Below are positions 6,700 to 13,220 of a stretch of 14,861 bases of DNA, piece after piece. The position numbers and the translations under genes were made by a program. Numbering within the stretch: position 1 is the first letter of the stretch; each line of letters opens with the position of its first letter. A model generated the notes under the pieces. It had not been told where the DNA came from and did not search any database. It saw only the letters and a list, made by a program, of their open reading frames with translations. The stretch covers positions 1 through 14,861 of the forward strand of contig JAKSUF010000009.1 of assembly GCA_024409145.1 (NCBI GenBank), in the 5' to 3' direction. This DNA comes from an archaeon. Lineage in GTDB: Archaea > Methanobacteriota > Methanobacteria > Methanobacteriales > Methanobacteriaceae.

Positions 6700-7098
6700 T
6701 TAAATTAAAATACTTGCAGCACTACCTACACTAGGCCATTTATCAGCTGCTTCTTTAGCAACAGGTCCTCTAATTTCAGAACCTTTGAGTAAACCTTCTG
6801 GAGTAATGATAACAGCAGCGTTATCTTCAAATTTAACACGAAGGCCATCTGCACGTCTGTATTCTTTTTTCTGTCTTACTACTACAGCGTTAACGATTTC
6901 TCTTCTCATGTCTGCAGTTCCTTTTTTAACTGAAGCAACAACAAGGTCACCAACACCAGCTACATCAAGTCTTCTACGAACACCTTTGAAACCTTTAACA
7001 GAAATAATTTCAATTTCACGAGCACCAGTATTGTCTACACATTGAAGTCTAGCACCAATTGGTAACGCTTTAGTAACACTAGAAGTTGTAGGTTTCAT
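6700..7098 (-). CDS. rpl14: Large-subunit ribosomal protein L14 (uL14)
   Basis: Binds 23S rRNA at the subunit interface and forms intersubunit bridges with 16S rRNA. The 132 residues carry the beta-barrel signature GARLQCVDNTGAREIEIISV, VGDLVVASVKKG, NAVVVRQKKEYRRADG and DNAAVIITPEG, ending with GPVAKEAADKWPSV. Length and motifs are standard for archaea. The start directly abuts the S17 stop codon. Confidence 0.97.
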   Translation of the reverse strand: MKPTTSSVTKALPIGARLQCVDNTGAREIEIISVKGFKGVRRRLDVAGVGDLVVASVKKGTADMRREIVNAVVVRQKKEYRRADGLRVKFEDNAAVIITPEGLLKGSEIRGPVAKEAADKWPSVGSAASILI

Positions 7099-7419
7099 CT
7101 ATTCATCACCTTTTACTTCAACTAATACAAAGTGTTTAGTTTTACTTAAAGGTCTGCATTCTGCAATTTTTACAGAATCGCCAATTTCAACATCAATACA
7201 ATCAGGTTTGTGAACACTAATTCTTGATCTTCTTTTTTCGTATCTTTCATATTTTCTAATGAACTTGTAGAAACTACGTTCTACTGTAATAGTCCTTTCT
7301 GCTTTATTAGAAGTTACAATTCCCTCAAGGACTTGTCCTCTAACAGCTAAATTACCATGGAAAGGGCAGTTAGGATCATCACATACAGTTTCAGGTTCCT
7401 TAACATTAAGTCCAACCAT
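7099..7419 (-). CDS. rps17: Small-subunit ribosomal protein S17 (uS17)
   Basis: Primary binder of 16S rRNA in the 30S body. The OB-fold core runs VRGQVLEGIVTSNKAERTITV, YEKRRSRISVHKPD, IGDSVKIAECRPLSKTKHFVLVEV. The N-terminal CDDPNCPFHG motif is typical of archaeal S17. At 106 residues the length is normal. GGTGAT precedes the ATG. Its stop is immediately followed by the L14 ATG, and the L14 ribosome-binding site (AAAGGTGAT) is within the last S17 codons. Confidence 0.96.
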   Translation of the reverse strand: MVGLNVKEPETVCDDPNCPFHGNLAVRGQVLEGIVTSNKAERTITVERSFYKFIRKYERYEKRRSRISVHKPDCIDVEIGDSVKIAECRPLSKTKHFVLVEVKGDE

Positions 7420-7429
7420 TTTATCACCA

Positions 7430-7726
7430 TTAAATTTTTTTATATCTCTTTTTTATCCTATCCTCAGGACGATTCAACAATATTTTACCATCAATTTCAA
7501 CAATAGTTCCAGAAGGAACTTTAAATTGAAATACAGAAACATCTTTCTGAATTAATTTCTCTGTGGATTTTCCATTAAGATTAGAATTAGTTTGAATTAA
7601 GAAAGTTTTTTTAGTCTCATCTATAATAATACCCGTAAGACCAATTAAATAGCTATCAGAGCTATCAACTATCTTAATCTCTAATCCAATTAATTCATGA
7701 TAGAATATGTTTTTTGAGCTTATCAT
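7430..7726 (-). CDS. rnp1: RNase P protein component 1 (Rpp29/Pop4 homologue)
   Basis: Protein subunit of RNase P, which removes 5' leaders from pre-tRNA; Rpp29 works as a pair with Rpp21 on the catalytic RNA. The 98 residues show the Sm-like barrel: HELIGLEIKIVDSSD, LIGLTGIIIDETKKTFLIQT, and FQFKVPSGTIVEIDGKILLNRPEDR. The last block is diagnostic. Length is close to archaeal orthologues. GAGG lies six bases before the ATG. The position between aIF1 and S17 is the conserved archaeal one, and the S17 start follows the stop by ten bases. Confidence 0.93.
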   Translation of the reverse strand: MISSKNIFYHELIGLEIKIVDSSDSYLIGLTGIIIDETKKTFLIQTNSNLNGKSTEKLIQKDVSVFQFKVPSGTIVEIDGKILLNRPEDRIKKRYKKI

Positions 7727-7769
7727 TATAAGCCTCTATATGTGTTAACTTAAGACAGTAATATAATAA

Positions 7770-8117
7770 TTAACGTCTTTTTCTTCTATTATTGAATTTT
7801 TTATCAGCATCTCTAATTTCAATAGTATCAGAAGAGAAACCCATATCAGATAAAACTTCTTTAACTCTTACTTTATGATCACCTTGAAGTTCAATTTGAC
7901 CTTTTTTAGCAGTACCACCACAAGCACATTTTGCTTTAAGAGTTTTAGTAAGTTCTTTTATATCAATATCATGTTCATCGATACCTTCAACAATAGTCAT
8001 AAGTTTTCCAAATCTTCTTCTAACTGTATAAACTTTAACAGCTTGAACTTCTCTTGCAATTTCTTCACAAACACAAAGTTCTTCAGGAAGACCACATACA
8101 TCACAGATTTTTGACAT
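7770..8117 (-). CDS. Translation initiation factor aIF1 (SUI1 family)
   Basis: Archaeal counterpart of eIF1, which binds the 30S P-site region and enforces start-codon fidelity. The 115 residues contain the SUI1 fold: VRRRFGKLMTIVEGID (about 32-47), a basic loop, CACGGTAKKGQIELQGDHK and a final helix. The N-terminus has four cysteines (C5, C8, C15, C17), spaced like a zinc knuckle, as in longer archaeal aIF1 versions. Its ATG directly follows the L29 TAA, with GGAG inside L29, indicating coupling. Presence of aIF1 between L29 and the RNase P protein matches the Methanothermobacter order. A 43-base gap follows. Confidence 0.93.
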   Translation of the reverse strand: MSKICDVCGLPEELCVCEEIAREVQAVKVYTVRRRFGKLMTIVEGIDEHDIDIKELTKTLKAKCACGGTAKKGQIELQGDHKVRVKEVLSDMGFSSDTIEIRDADKKFNNRRKRR

Positions 8118-8324
8118 TTAATTCTCCTTCTGTTTTTGGTTCATAATTGTAAGAACACGAGCAATAGTCCTTTTGAGTTCTCTGATTTTACCAGGGTTTT
8201 CATTAACTCCAGCAGCAGCACTTTTAGAAATGTTTTTAGCTAATTCAGCTTTGAGTTCAATCAATTTTTCTTGAATATCCTCATCTTCCATTTCCCAAAT
8301 TTCTTTACTTCTTAAAATTGCCAT
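8118..8324 (-). CDS. rpl29: Large-subunit ribosomal protein L29 (uL29)
   Basis: Small two-helix protein next to L23 at the tunnel exit. The 68 residues have the family features: the initial LRSKEIWEMEDEDIQEKLIELKAEL helix and the C-terminal NPGKIRELKRTIARVLTIM. Unlike its neighbours it lacks a clear GGAGG or GGTG; only GAGTTGAAAG precedes the ATG. It is separated from S3 by the hairpin-bearing gap, while aIF1 starts on the base after its stop (TAA then ATG). Confidence 0.95.
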   Translation of the reverse strand: MAILRSKEIWEMEDEDIQEKLIELKAELAKNISKSAAAGVNENPGKIRELKRTIARVLTIMNQKQKEN

Positions 8325-8350
8325 TCTTTCAACTCACTATAAAGTAAATT

Positions 8351-8383
8351 AATAATAATTCTTAATAAAGAAAAATTATTATT
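8351..8383 (-). terminator. 13-pair hairpin between S3 and L29
   Basis: The minus strand reads AATAATAATTTTT, loop CTTTATT, AAGAATTATTATT: thirteen pairs with one G-U wobble. It starts at the last base of the S3 TAA stop and fills most of the S3-L29 gap. L29 then has only a weak ribosome-binding site (GTTGAAAG). A processing or attenuation point inside the operon is a reasonable inference. Confidence 0.5.
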
Positions 8384-9123
8384 TATTCTTCCTCTTCATC
8401 AGCAGCTTCAAGTTCTTCTAAATCAGAATCTTCTTCAAGTTCTTCTAATTCTTCGAGTTCTTCAGTAGCTTCAACAATTTCTTCTTCAACTACTTCATCT
8501 TCAACTGCATCATCGATAATATCCTCAACTTTTGGAGCAAGGATGTCAACTTTATCTGGTAAAACTGCTTCAGGAGGCATAATTCTTACTACAATTCCTA
8601 AAACACCAGGTTTTAAAGGAGCAGTAGCAAAACCTTCTTCTACAAATCTGTCTGCTGGTTCACCACATTTTTTGATGTAACCTTCAACAAACTTAGCAAC
8701 TGCAGATCTAGAACCTCTGATTTTTCCAGATATAGTTACTTCTACACCTTGAGCACCTGCACCCATAATTCTACGAATAGTGGAGTAAGCTACTCTTCTG
8801 AAGTGCATTCCTCTTTGAAGCATGTTAGCTATTTTAGCAGCCATGATTCTTGCATTAAGTTCAGGAACATCTACTTCTTTAACTTCAACTTGAGGGTTGT
8901 CTAAATCAAATTTATTTTTAAGATTTTGGGTGATTTGTCTTACGGTTTTACCACCTCTACCAATAACCATACCAGGTCTTTCAGCATAAACAACAACCAT
9001 AGTTCCTAAAGGAGTGACTTGAATGTCCATTCCTCCATAACCTGCTCTTTCAAGTTCTTTTTCTAAGTATTCATCAATTTTGGTTCTTCTGAGACCTTCT
9101 GTAACGAAATCTTTTTCTATCAT
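8383..9123 (-). CDS. rps3: Small-subunit ribosomal protein S3 (uS3) with long acidic tail
   Basis: Part of the 30S mRNA entry site. The N-terminal KH domain carries the GRGG loop at residues 55-58 (GMVIGRGGKTVRQI), followed by the C-terminal S3 domain (RIMGAGAQGVEVTISGKI, SRSAVAKFVEGY). From about residue 199 to 246 the protein becomes strongly acidic, with repeated EEL units and a final EEEE. Acidic C-terminal extensions occur in other archaeal S3 proteins, but this one is long and low in complexity. GGAGG lies eight bases before the ATG. The gene is followed by a 58-base gap containing a strong hairpin that begins at its stop codon. Confidence 0.96.
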   Translation of the reverse strand: MIEKDFVTEGLRRTKIDEYLEKELERAGYGGMDIQVTPLGTMVVVYAERPGMVIGRGGKTVRQITQNLKNKFDLDNPQVEVKEVDVPELNARIMAAKIANMLQRGMHFRRVAYSTIRRIMGAGAQGVEVTISGKIRGSRSAVAKFVEGYIKKCGEPADRFVEEGFATAPLKPGVLGIVVRIMPPEAVLPDKVDILAPKVEDIIDDAVEDEVVEEEIVEATEELEELEELEEDSDLEELEAADEEEE

Positions 9124-9126
9124 TAA

Positions 9127-9591
9127 TTAAGCCTCCACTAAAACTATTTGAACATGAGTAGTTGGGGTATTAAATGGAGTTACTCTACCGAATGCTCTTG
9201 GTATAGCACCTCTAATTACAACACCTCTATGACTAGAGATATGCTCAATTTTAAGGTTTTCAGTATCCATACCTTTGTATTCAGCATTTGCTACAGCATT
9301 TTCTAAAACTTTTAATATTGCTTTAGAAGCTTTAACAGGGTATCTTCCAGCAGCCCATCCTTTCATTCCTTTTCTATGACCTACATCACTATTATATCTT
9401 TTAAAAGGAACAGCTTTTTTCATATCAATAACATCATTTAAATATGCTTGTGCTTTAGAAACTTCCATTCCTCTTAATGCATTACAAATTTCAACACAAT
9501 GTTTTGGTGAAACTTTAAGGGATTTAGCCATAGCACGTGCGACTTTAGATTCGTCAACGTCTTTATTATTATAAGCGTAATTATTTGCCAT
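9127..9591 (-). CDS. rpl22: Large-subunit ribosomal protein L22 (uL22)
   Basis: Lines the exit tunnel together with L4; its long hairpin reaches the constriction. The 154 residues match archaeal L22 (L17e-type): Lys/Ala-rich N-terminal helices, VAFK-like VPFKRYNSDVGHRKGMKGW, and the C-terminal loop ISSHRGVVIRGAIPRAFGR with THVQIVLVEA. AAGGAG precedes the ATG at 9591. The gene ends four bases before the S3 start, so the S3 ribosome-binding site GGAGG lies inside the last L22 codons, which favours translational coupling. Confidence 0.96.
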   Translation of the reverse strand: MANNYAYNNKDVDESKVARAMAKSLKVSPKHCVEICNALRGMEVSKAQAYLNDVIDMKKAVPFKRYNSDVGHRKGMKGWAAGRYPVKASKAILKVLENAVANAEYKGMDTENLKIEHISSHRGVVIRGAIPRAFGRVTPFNTPTTHVQIVLVEA

Positions 9592-9603
9592 GATTTAATC
9601 TCC

Positions 9604-10014
9604 TTATTTAAGTGGTACAAACATGGAAGATCTAGTAGCTCCCATACCTGGGTCTCCGTGTTGAACTCTTTGTCTAGTTGGTGCAAATTCACCAAAGAAG
9701 CAACCTAACATTTCAGGAGTGAAAGTTACTTCAACAAAGTCTTTACCATTGTAAATTCCAAAAGTAACTCCGACCATTTCAGGAATTACAACCATATCAC
9801 GACAGTGGGTTCTTACTACTAAAGGTTTTCCACCTTTGGTACCTTGTTCTTTCATTTTTCTCATTTTATCCAACACAGACTGTTGTCTTGGTAAGAATCC
9901 TCTTTTTAAGGATCTTCTTTGTCTTGCTGGTAAAAGTTCAATAAACTCATCTAAGGACATTTCTTTAAGTTCCTCGATGGTATAACCTCTATATTTAAAT
10001 ATTTTTCTAGCCAA
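9604..10014 (-). CDS. rps19: Small-subunit ribosomal protein S19 (uS19), TTG start
   Basis: Binds the 16S rRNA head near the A site. The sequence has the S19 core: RGYTIEELKEMSLDEF, LLPARQRRSLKRG, and the C-terminal NGKDFVEVTF with GEFAPTRQRVQHGDPG. I choose the TTG at 10014 as start (M-A-R-K-I-F-K, 136 residues). AAGGAG at 10023-10028 lies eight bases upstream of it, whereas the in-frame GTG at 10020 is only two bases from the same site, and archaeal S19 commonly begins MA(R/K). The 138-residue version from GTG cannot be excluded. L22 follows after 12 bases. Confidence 0.95.
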   Translation of the reverse strand: MARKIFKYRGYTIEELKEMSLDEFIELLPARQRRSLKRGFLPRQQSVLDKMRKMKEQGTKGGKPLVVRTHCRDMVVIPEMVGVTFGIYNGKDFVEVTFTPEMLGCFFGEFAPTRQRVQHGDPGMGATRSSMFVPLK

Positions 10015-10032
10015 TGACACATCTCCTTAAAT

Positions 10033-10758
10033 CTATCTTCTTTTTCCTGTACGTTTAGCTGCAATAGAACCAACTTTTCTACCAGGTGATGCATGTCTTG
10101 AAATAGTGGTTGGACGACCTGGGTGTTGTCTGTTACCCCCACCGTGAGGGTGATCTACTGCGTTCATCGCTACTCCTCTAACAGTCATAGATTTCTTACC
10201 TTTAGCTTTAAGAGCATGCCATCTGACACCTGCTTTGAGGTAAGGTTTTTCTTTTCTACCTCCACCAGCTACAACACCGATACTTGCACGACATTTAGGG
10301 TTAAAGGATTTGAGTTCACCGGATGGTAATTGAACCATAGCTTGAGTTGCATCATGAGTGATTAAAGAAGCGTAAGTTCCGGAAGATCTTACAAAACGAC
10401 CTCCATCTCCTGGTCTGTTTTCGATATTATAAATAGGAGTACCTTCTGGGATTTCAGCTAATGGTAAGGTGTTACCAAAGCTAATAGAAGCAGAGATACC
10501 ACATTCAATATCATCATCAATTTGAATACTTTCTGGAGCTAAGATATGTCTTTTTTCTCCGTTTTCAAATTTAACAAGAGCAATAGGAGCAGTTCTTCCT
10601 GGGTCGTGAACTATGTCAACAACTTTACCTTTGAGGCTTCCTTCTTTTTCAATATCATCATAAGCTCTGTATTGGATTTTATCTTTAAATCTGTGAGAAG
10701 CTACACGATGAGCAGGAGTTCCTCTTCCTCTACGTTGGTGTATTAATCGTTTTCCCAT
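10033..10758 (-). CDS. rpl2: Large-subunit ribosomal protein L2 (uL2)
   Basis: One of the most conserved ribosomal proteins, needed for subunit joining and peptidyl-transferase activity. The 241 residues start MGKRLIHQRRGRGTPAH, as in archaeal L2, and include the basic C-terminal segment MNAVDHPHGGGNRQHPGRP, with the histidine-rich HPHGGG near residues 203-208 that contacts the peptidyl-transferase region. AAGGAGG precedes the ATG. It sits between L23 and S19 with 12-18-base gaps, fully within the co-transcribed run. Confidence 0.97.
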   Translation of the reverse strand: MGKRLIHQRRGRGTPAHRVASHRFKDKIQYRAYDDIEKEGSLKGKVVDIVHDPGRTAPIALVKFENGEKRHILAPESIQIDDDIECGISASISFGNTLPLAEIPEGTPIYNIENRPGDGGRFVRSSGTYASLITHDATQAMVQLPSGELKSFNPKCRASIGVVAGGGRKEKPYLKAGVRWHALKAKGKKSMTVRGVAMNAVDHPHGGGNRQHPGRPTTISRHASPGRKVGSIAAKRTGKRR

Positions 10759-10770
10759 TCTTTAACCTCC

Positions 10771-11031
10771 TTAGAATACTCCCATTTTAACAGCTACATC
10801 TTCAGCTTCATTTTCTCCAGCGAGTTTAATGTAAGCTAATTTTACACCTTTAGGAGTAATGTGAGTGTTAATTCTTAAAACTTCTTGATCATATAATGCT
10901 TCAAAAGCTTTTTTAACTTGAGATTTATTAGATTCTCTTCTAACAACAAATACAAGTTCATTATTTTGATCAATTAAATTCATTGTTTTCTCAGTAATAT
11001 GAGGTTTAACAATAATTGAGTACGGATCCAT
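10771..11031 (-). CDS. rpl23: Large-subunit ribosomal protein L23 (uL23)
   Basis: Binds 23S rRNA near the exit of the peptide tunnel and is a docking site for signal recognition particle and translocon. The 86 residues are typical of the archaeal protein: MDPYSIIVKPHITEKTM at the start, VVRRESNKSQVKKAFEALY in the middle and a short C-terminal beta strand. The start is the ATG at 11031, six bases after AAGGTG. The GTG inside that ribosome-binding site is in frame and would add a spurious MNN. L2 follows after 12 bases. Confidence 0.96.
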   Translation of the reverse strand: MDPYSIIVKPHITEKTMNLIDQNNELVFVVRRESNKSQVKKAFEALYDQEVLRINTHITPKGVKLAYIKLAGENEAEDVAVKMGVF

Positions 11032-11058
11032 ATTATTCACCTTCTTAAACTATCCTCA

Positions 11059-11081
11059 AATAAATTCCTAAGGAACTTATT
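11059..11081 (-). terminator. Hairpin spanning the L4 stop codon
   Basis: The minus strand reads AATAAGTTCC, loop TTA, GGAATTTATT: ten pairs with one G-U wobble that exists only on the transcribed strand. The TAA stop (11079-11077) is within the first arm. No U-tract follows and L23 starts 28 bases later, so a processing or translational role is more likely than full termination. Confidence 0.5.
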
Positions 11082-11841
11082 GGAATAATCCTCCTAATTT
11101 TTCAACAGCGGACTTAGTGAAAATAGTTAATCTACCAGCATGGGTACCAGGTGCTAATAATTCAGCATTTAAATTGTCTACAACAACGATATCGACACCA
11201 GCGTGGTTTCTTGCACCTAAGCTAATACCTTTATCTTCACCGACAACAACTAAAGGTCCTTTACCTTGCTTGTATTTACGTCCTCTTGTTTTTCCTCTAC
11301 CTGCTCTTATGTGTTTACTGTTTTTAGCTTTAATAACATCGTCATAAACGCCTAATTTTTCAAAGACTGCACGAGTTTCTTTAGCAGTTTTAACAGCTTC
11401 TAAATCATCTTCAACAATAATAGGTAATTGTTCGATGTTTTCACAAATGTGACCTCTACCAGAAACTAAATCTGCATTAGTAGTTGCTGCAACAGCAGAT
11501 CTAATAGCAAATCTTCTTTCTTTAGTGTTGATTCTTTCATGATGATTCTTTTCAGCTCTAACAGGGTGAGCTTTTCTTCCACCAATAGCTTGTGGGATGA
11601 ATGCTGCTTTAGAACCATTTTTGACTCTAGGCACCATTGCTACACCTCTACCAGAACCCCAAGATTCTGCAGAAGTTCTTTTACCTGCCATTGGGTCATT
11701 ACCCCATGGTTGAATTCTTGCAGATTGTGCAGAAAGAACTGCTCTTTTAATAAGGTCAGGCCTATATTCTTCATTAAAAATTGCAGGAAGTTCCATTTCT
11801 TCTTTTACTTCCCCTTCAATTGAATAAACATTAACTTTCAT
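11077..11841 (-). CDS. rpl4: Large-subunit ribosomal protein L4 (uL4)
   Basis: Primary 23S rRNA-binding protein lining the exit tunnel. At 254 residues it has the archaeal L4 layout: start MKVNVYSIEGE, the positively charged tunnel loop (RIQPWGNDPMAGKRTS and SWGSGRGVAMVPR), RAGRGKTRGRKYKQGKGP, and an ARNHAGVDIVVVDNLN segment. I place the start at the ATG at 11841. An in-frame GTG three codons earlier lies inside the GAGTGGT ribosome-binding region. A 36-base gap to L23 is longer than most here and holds a hairpin that spans the L4 stop codon. In bacteria L4 represses its own operon; whether it does so in archaea is not shown here. Confidence 0.96.
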   Translation of the reverse strand: MKVNVYSIEGEVKEEMELPAIFNEEYRPDLIKRAVLSAQSARIQPWGNDPMAGKRTSAESWGSGRGVAMVPRVKNGSKAAFIPQAIGGRKAHPVRAEKNHHERINTKERRFAIRSAVAATTNADLVSGRGHICENIEQLPIIVEDDLEAVKTAKETRAVFEKLGVYDDVIKAKNSKHIRAGRGKTRGRKYKQGKGPLVVVGEDKGISLGARNHAGVDIVVVDNLNAELLAPGTHAGRLTIFTKSAVEKLGGLFQ

Positions 11842-11852
11842 ACTAACCACTC

Positions 11853-12863
11853 TTATACACCTTGTTTAGAACTAGTACTGATATAGTTTATTTGAGGAGC
11901 TACATCATCAGCTTTCTTAGGTCTAATTGCTTGTCTAAGGATGACTAATCTTTTAGTTGGACCTGGTAAGGAACCTTTTACTAATACATAATCGTTTTTA
12001 ACTAAACCGTATTTGATGAATCCGCCATCAGGGTTAACTAAATCTATTTCAGATTCGTCTCCAACTTTTAAAACTCTTTTATTGAACTCAGTTCTTTTAT
12101 GGTAACCCATTTGACCAGCTTGTGCAACAGTCCACATAGTTCTGTTAGGGGTCCAAGGACCGATAGAACCTACGTGTCTACCTTTACCACTTCTAGCTGC
12201 TTTACCATATTGAATTCTGATGTTCCATCTTTTAATTACACCTTGGAATCCTTTTCCTTTGGTAGTTGCAATAGCATCCACATATTGACCTTCGTTAAAG
12301 ATATCACTTGCTCTTACTTCATTACCTAATAATTCAAGTGCTGCATTTAATTTTTCTTCGACAGATTTTCCACCGATAGCACATTCGAAAATTTCAGGTT
12401 TTTTCTTAGGTACACTAGCCATTTTAGGATTAGTATGGACTAAAACTTTAATTTCATCAGTTTTATCTAAAGCATCTTGTATTTTTGCAATAGCATTAGA
12501 TTTATCATAATCTTTAGGAAGAGTTATTTTCCTAGAGAGTTCTTTATCTAAATTATCTGCAATTACTTCAGTGATAGCTTTGAATCCATGTGCAGTTTTT
12601 TCGTATGATCTTATCCCCATTACTACAAGGGGCGGTACTTCCAAAACAGTTACAGGAGTGAATACTTCCATTCCATTGGTAGGAGAGTTCTTATCATTAT
12701 CTACTACCATAGCATGAGTCATACCGACTTTATAACCAGCAAGACCCAAAAGTTTTGGTTCTTCATTACTTGGCCAAGCTTTGATTCTAGGAGTTTCTTT
12801 AGCTACTCTTTTACGAGGGCTAAATGCTACAGAACCTTTTCTTGGTTGGTGATGTCTTACCAT
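11853..12863 (-). CDS. rpl3: Large-subunit ribosomal protein L3 (uL3)
   Basis: Binds 23S rRNA early in 50S assembly and reaches toward the peptidyl-transferase centre. The 336 residues are usual for the archaeal/eukaryal form, with the basic N-terminal extension HHQPRKGSVAFSPRKR (4-19), the GLAGYKVGMTHA barrel segment, and the rRNA-binding stretch GKGFQGVIKRW followed by RSGKGRHVGSIGPWTPNR. The start is fixed by GGAGG at 12870-12874. It is the first gene of the dense ribosomal run, and the L4 start follows 11 bases after its stop. The preceding 590 bases hold the candidate promoters and hairpin array, so any operon-wide control would act here. Confidence 0.97.
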   Translation of the reverse strand: MVRHHQPRKGSVAFSPRKRVAKETPRIKAWPSNEEPKLLGLAGYKVGMTHAMVVDNDKNSPTNGMEVFTPVTVLEVPPLVVMGIRSYEKTAHGFKAITEVIADNLDKELSRKITLPKDYDKSNAIAKIQDALDKTDEIKVLVHTNPKMASVPKKKPEIFECAIGGKSVEEKLNAALELLGNEVRASDIFNEGQYVDAIATTKGKGFQGVIKRWNIRIQYGKAARSGKGRHVGSIGPWTPNRTMWTVAQAGQMGYHKRTEFNKRVLKVGDESEIDLVNPDGGFIKYGLVKNDYVLVKGSLPGPTKRLVILRQAIRPKKADDVAPQINYISTSSKQGV

Positions 12864-12907
12864 TATTTTCCTCCATTAAATTTATTTTCCGTAATTTAAT
12901 TAGTTTA

Positions 12908-12915
12908 ATTATAAA
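12908..12915 (-). promoter_or_regulatory. Candidate proximal promoter of the L3 operon
   Basis: The minus strand has TTTATAAT inside GTATAGTTTATAATTAAA. Initiation about 25 bases downstream (near 12886) would leave a short leader carrying the GGAGG at 12870-12874, as is usual for methanogen ribosomal operons. The string GTATAGTTTATA recurs in the noncoding region left of L15 (minus strand, about 122-133). Confidence 0.35.
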
Positions 12916-12959
12916 CTATACTTTCATGACAATTATATCTATTAGATAAAATTATCAAA

Positions 12960-13026
12960 TGATTACCTGTCTAAATAATCAAATAATCCATAATGGATTT
13001 TAAATAGCTAATCTACAATGTAGATT
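12960..13026 (-). repeat. Palindrome cluster before L3, including a fourth TTAGACA loop
   Basis: On the minus strand there are two palindromes with one central base, AATCTACA-T-TGTAGATT (13010-13026) and AATCCAT-T-ATGGATT (12985-12999). They are followed by the hairpin TGATTAT, loop TTAGACAG, GTAATCA (12960-12981), whose loop repeats the TTAGACA core of the three hairpins at 13221-13295. A further palindrome, TATCTA-A-TAGATA, lies at 12936-12948. All are noncoding. Confidence 0.5.
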
Positions 13027-13078
13027 TAGTTTAATCTGGCATACTGTTTAGCATTCATATTATAGATAAATTCTAAAA

Positions 13079-13087
13079 ATATTTATA
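13079..13087 (-). promoter_or_regulatory. Candidate distal promoter of the L3 operon
   Basis: The minus strand carries TATAAATAT. Initiation about 25 bases on (near 13058) would give a leader of about 195 bases containing the hairpins at 12936-13026. It competes with other TATA-like boxes at 13345-13370 and 12908-12915; sequence alone cannot rank them. Confidence 0.3.
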
Positions 13088-13142
13088 CATGTATCAACAG
13101 CAAAGCTTAGAAATACATGTAATTAAACAGCATCCAAGCTAA
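13085..13142. repeat. Degenerate direct repeat with ATACATGTA and AAGCT
   Basis: Two units share the same succession of blocks on the plus strand: ATACATGTA, then ACAGCA, then AAGCT (13085-13109 and 13113-13142). They differ by small insertions. Each contains the self-complementary TACATGTA, so the two copies can also pair with each other. This suggests an old tandem duplication in the leader. Confidence 0.5.
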
Positions 13143-13161
13143 ATAAGCTAGATAAACATGA

Positions 13162-13198
13162 AACAAGTTATTAACACAATTAACAGTTAAAACTTGTT
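13162..13198 (-). repeat. Long hairpin AACAAGTT/AACTTGTT
   Basis: On the minus strand an 8-pair perfect outer stem (AACAAGTT with AACTTGTT) continues, after a one-base bulge, into a second stem TTAAC/GTTAA with a ten-base loop. It is the largest single fold in the L3 leader. Confidence 0.5.
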
Positions 13199-13220
13199 AA
13201 AATTACTTTTCAAGAAGTCT

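Noticed and set aside
7752..7778. Stop-codon hairpin at the aIF1 end
   Set aside because: Only a five-pair AAGAC/GTCTT stem with an 18-base loop encloses the stop; too weak to list beside the others.
9474..10142. Minus-strand frames at 9474-9695 and 9951-10142 overlapping L22, S19 and L2
   Set aside because: They are alternative-frame shadows of well-supported ribosomal genes, with no start signals.
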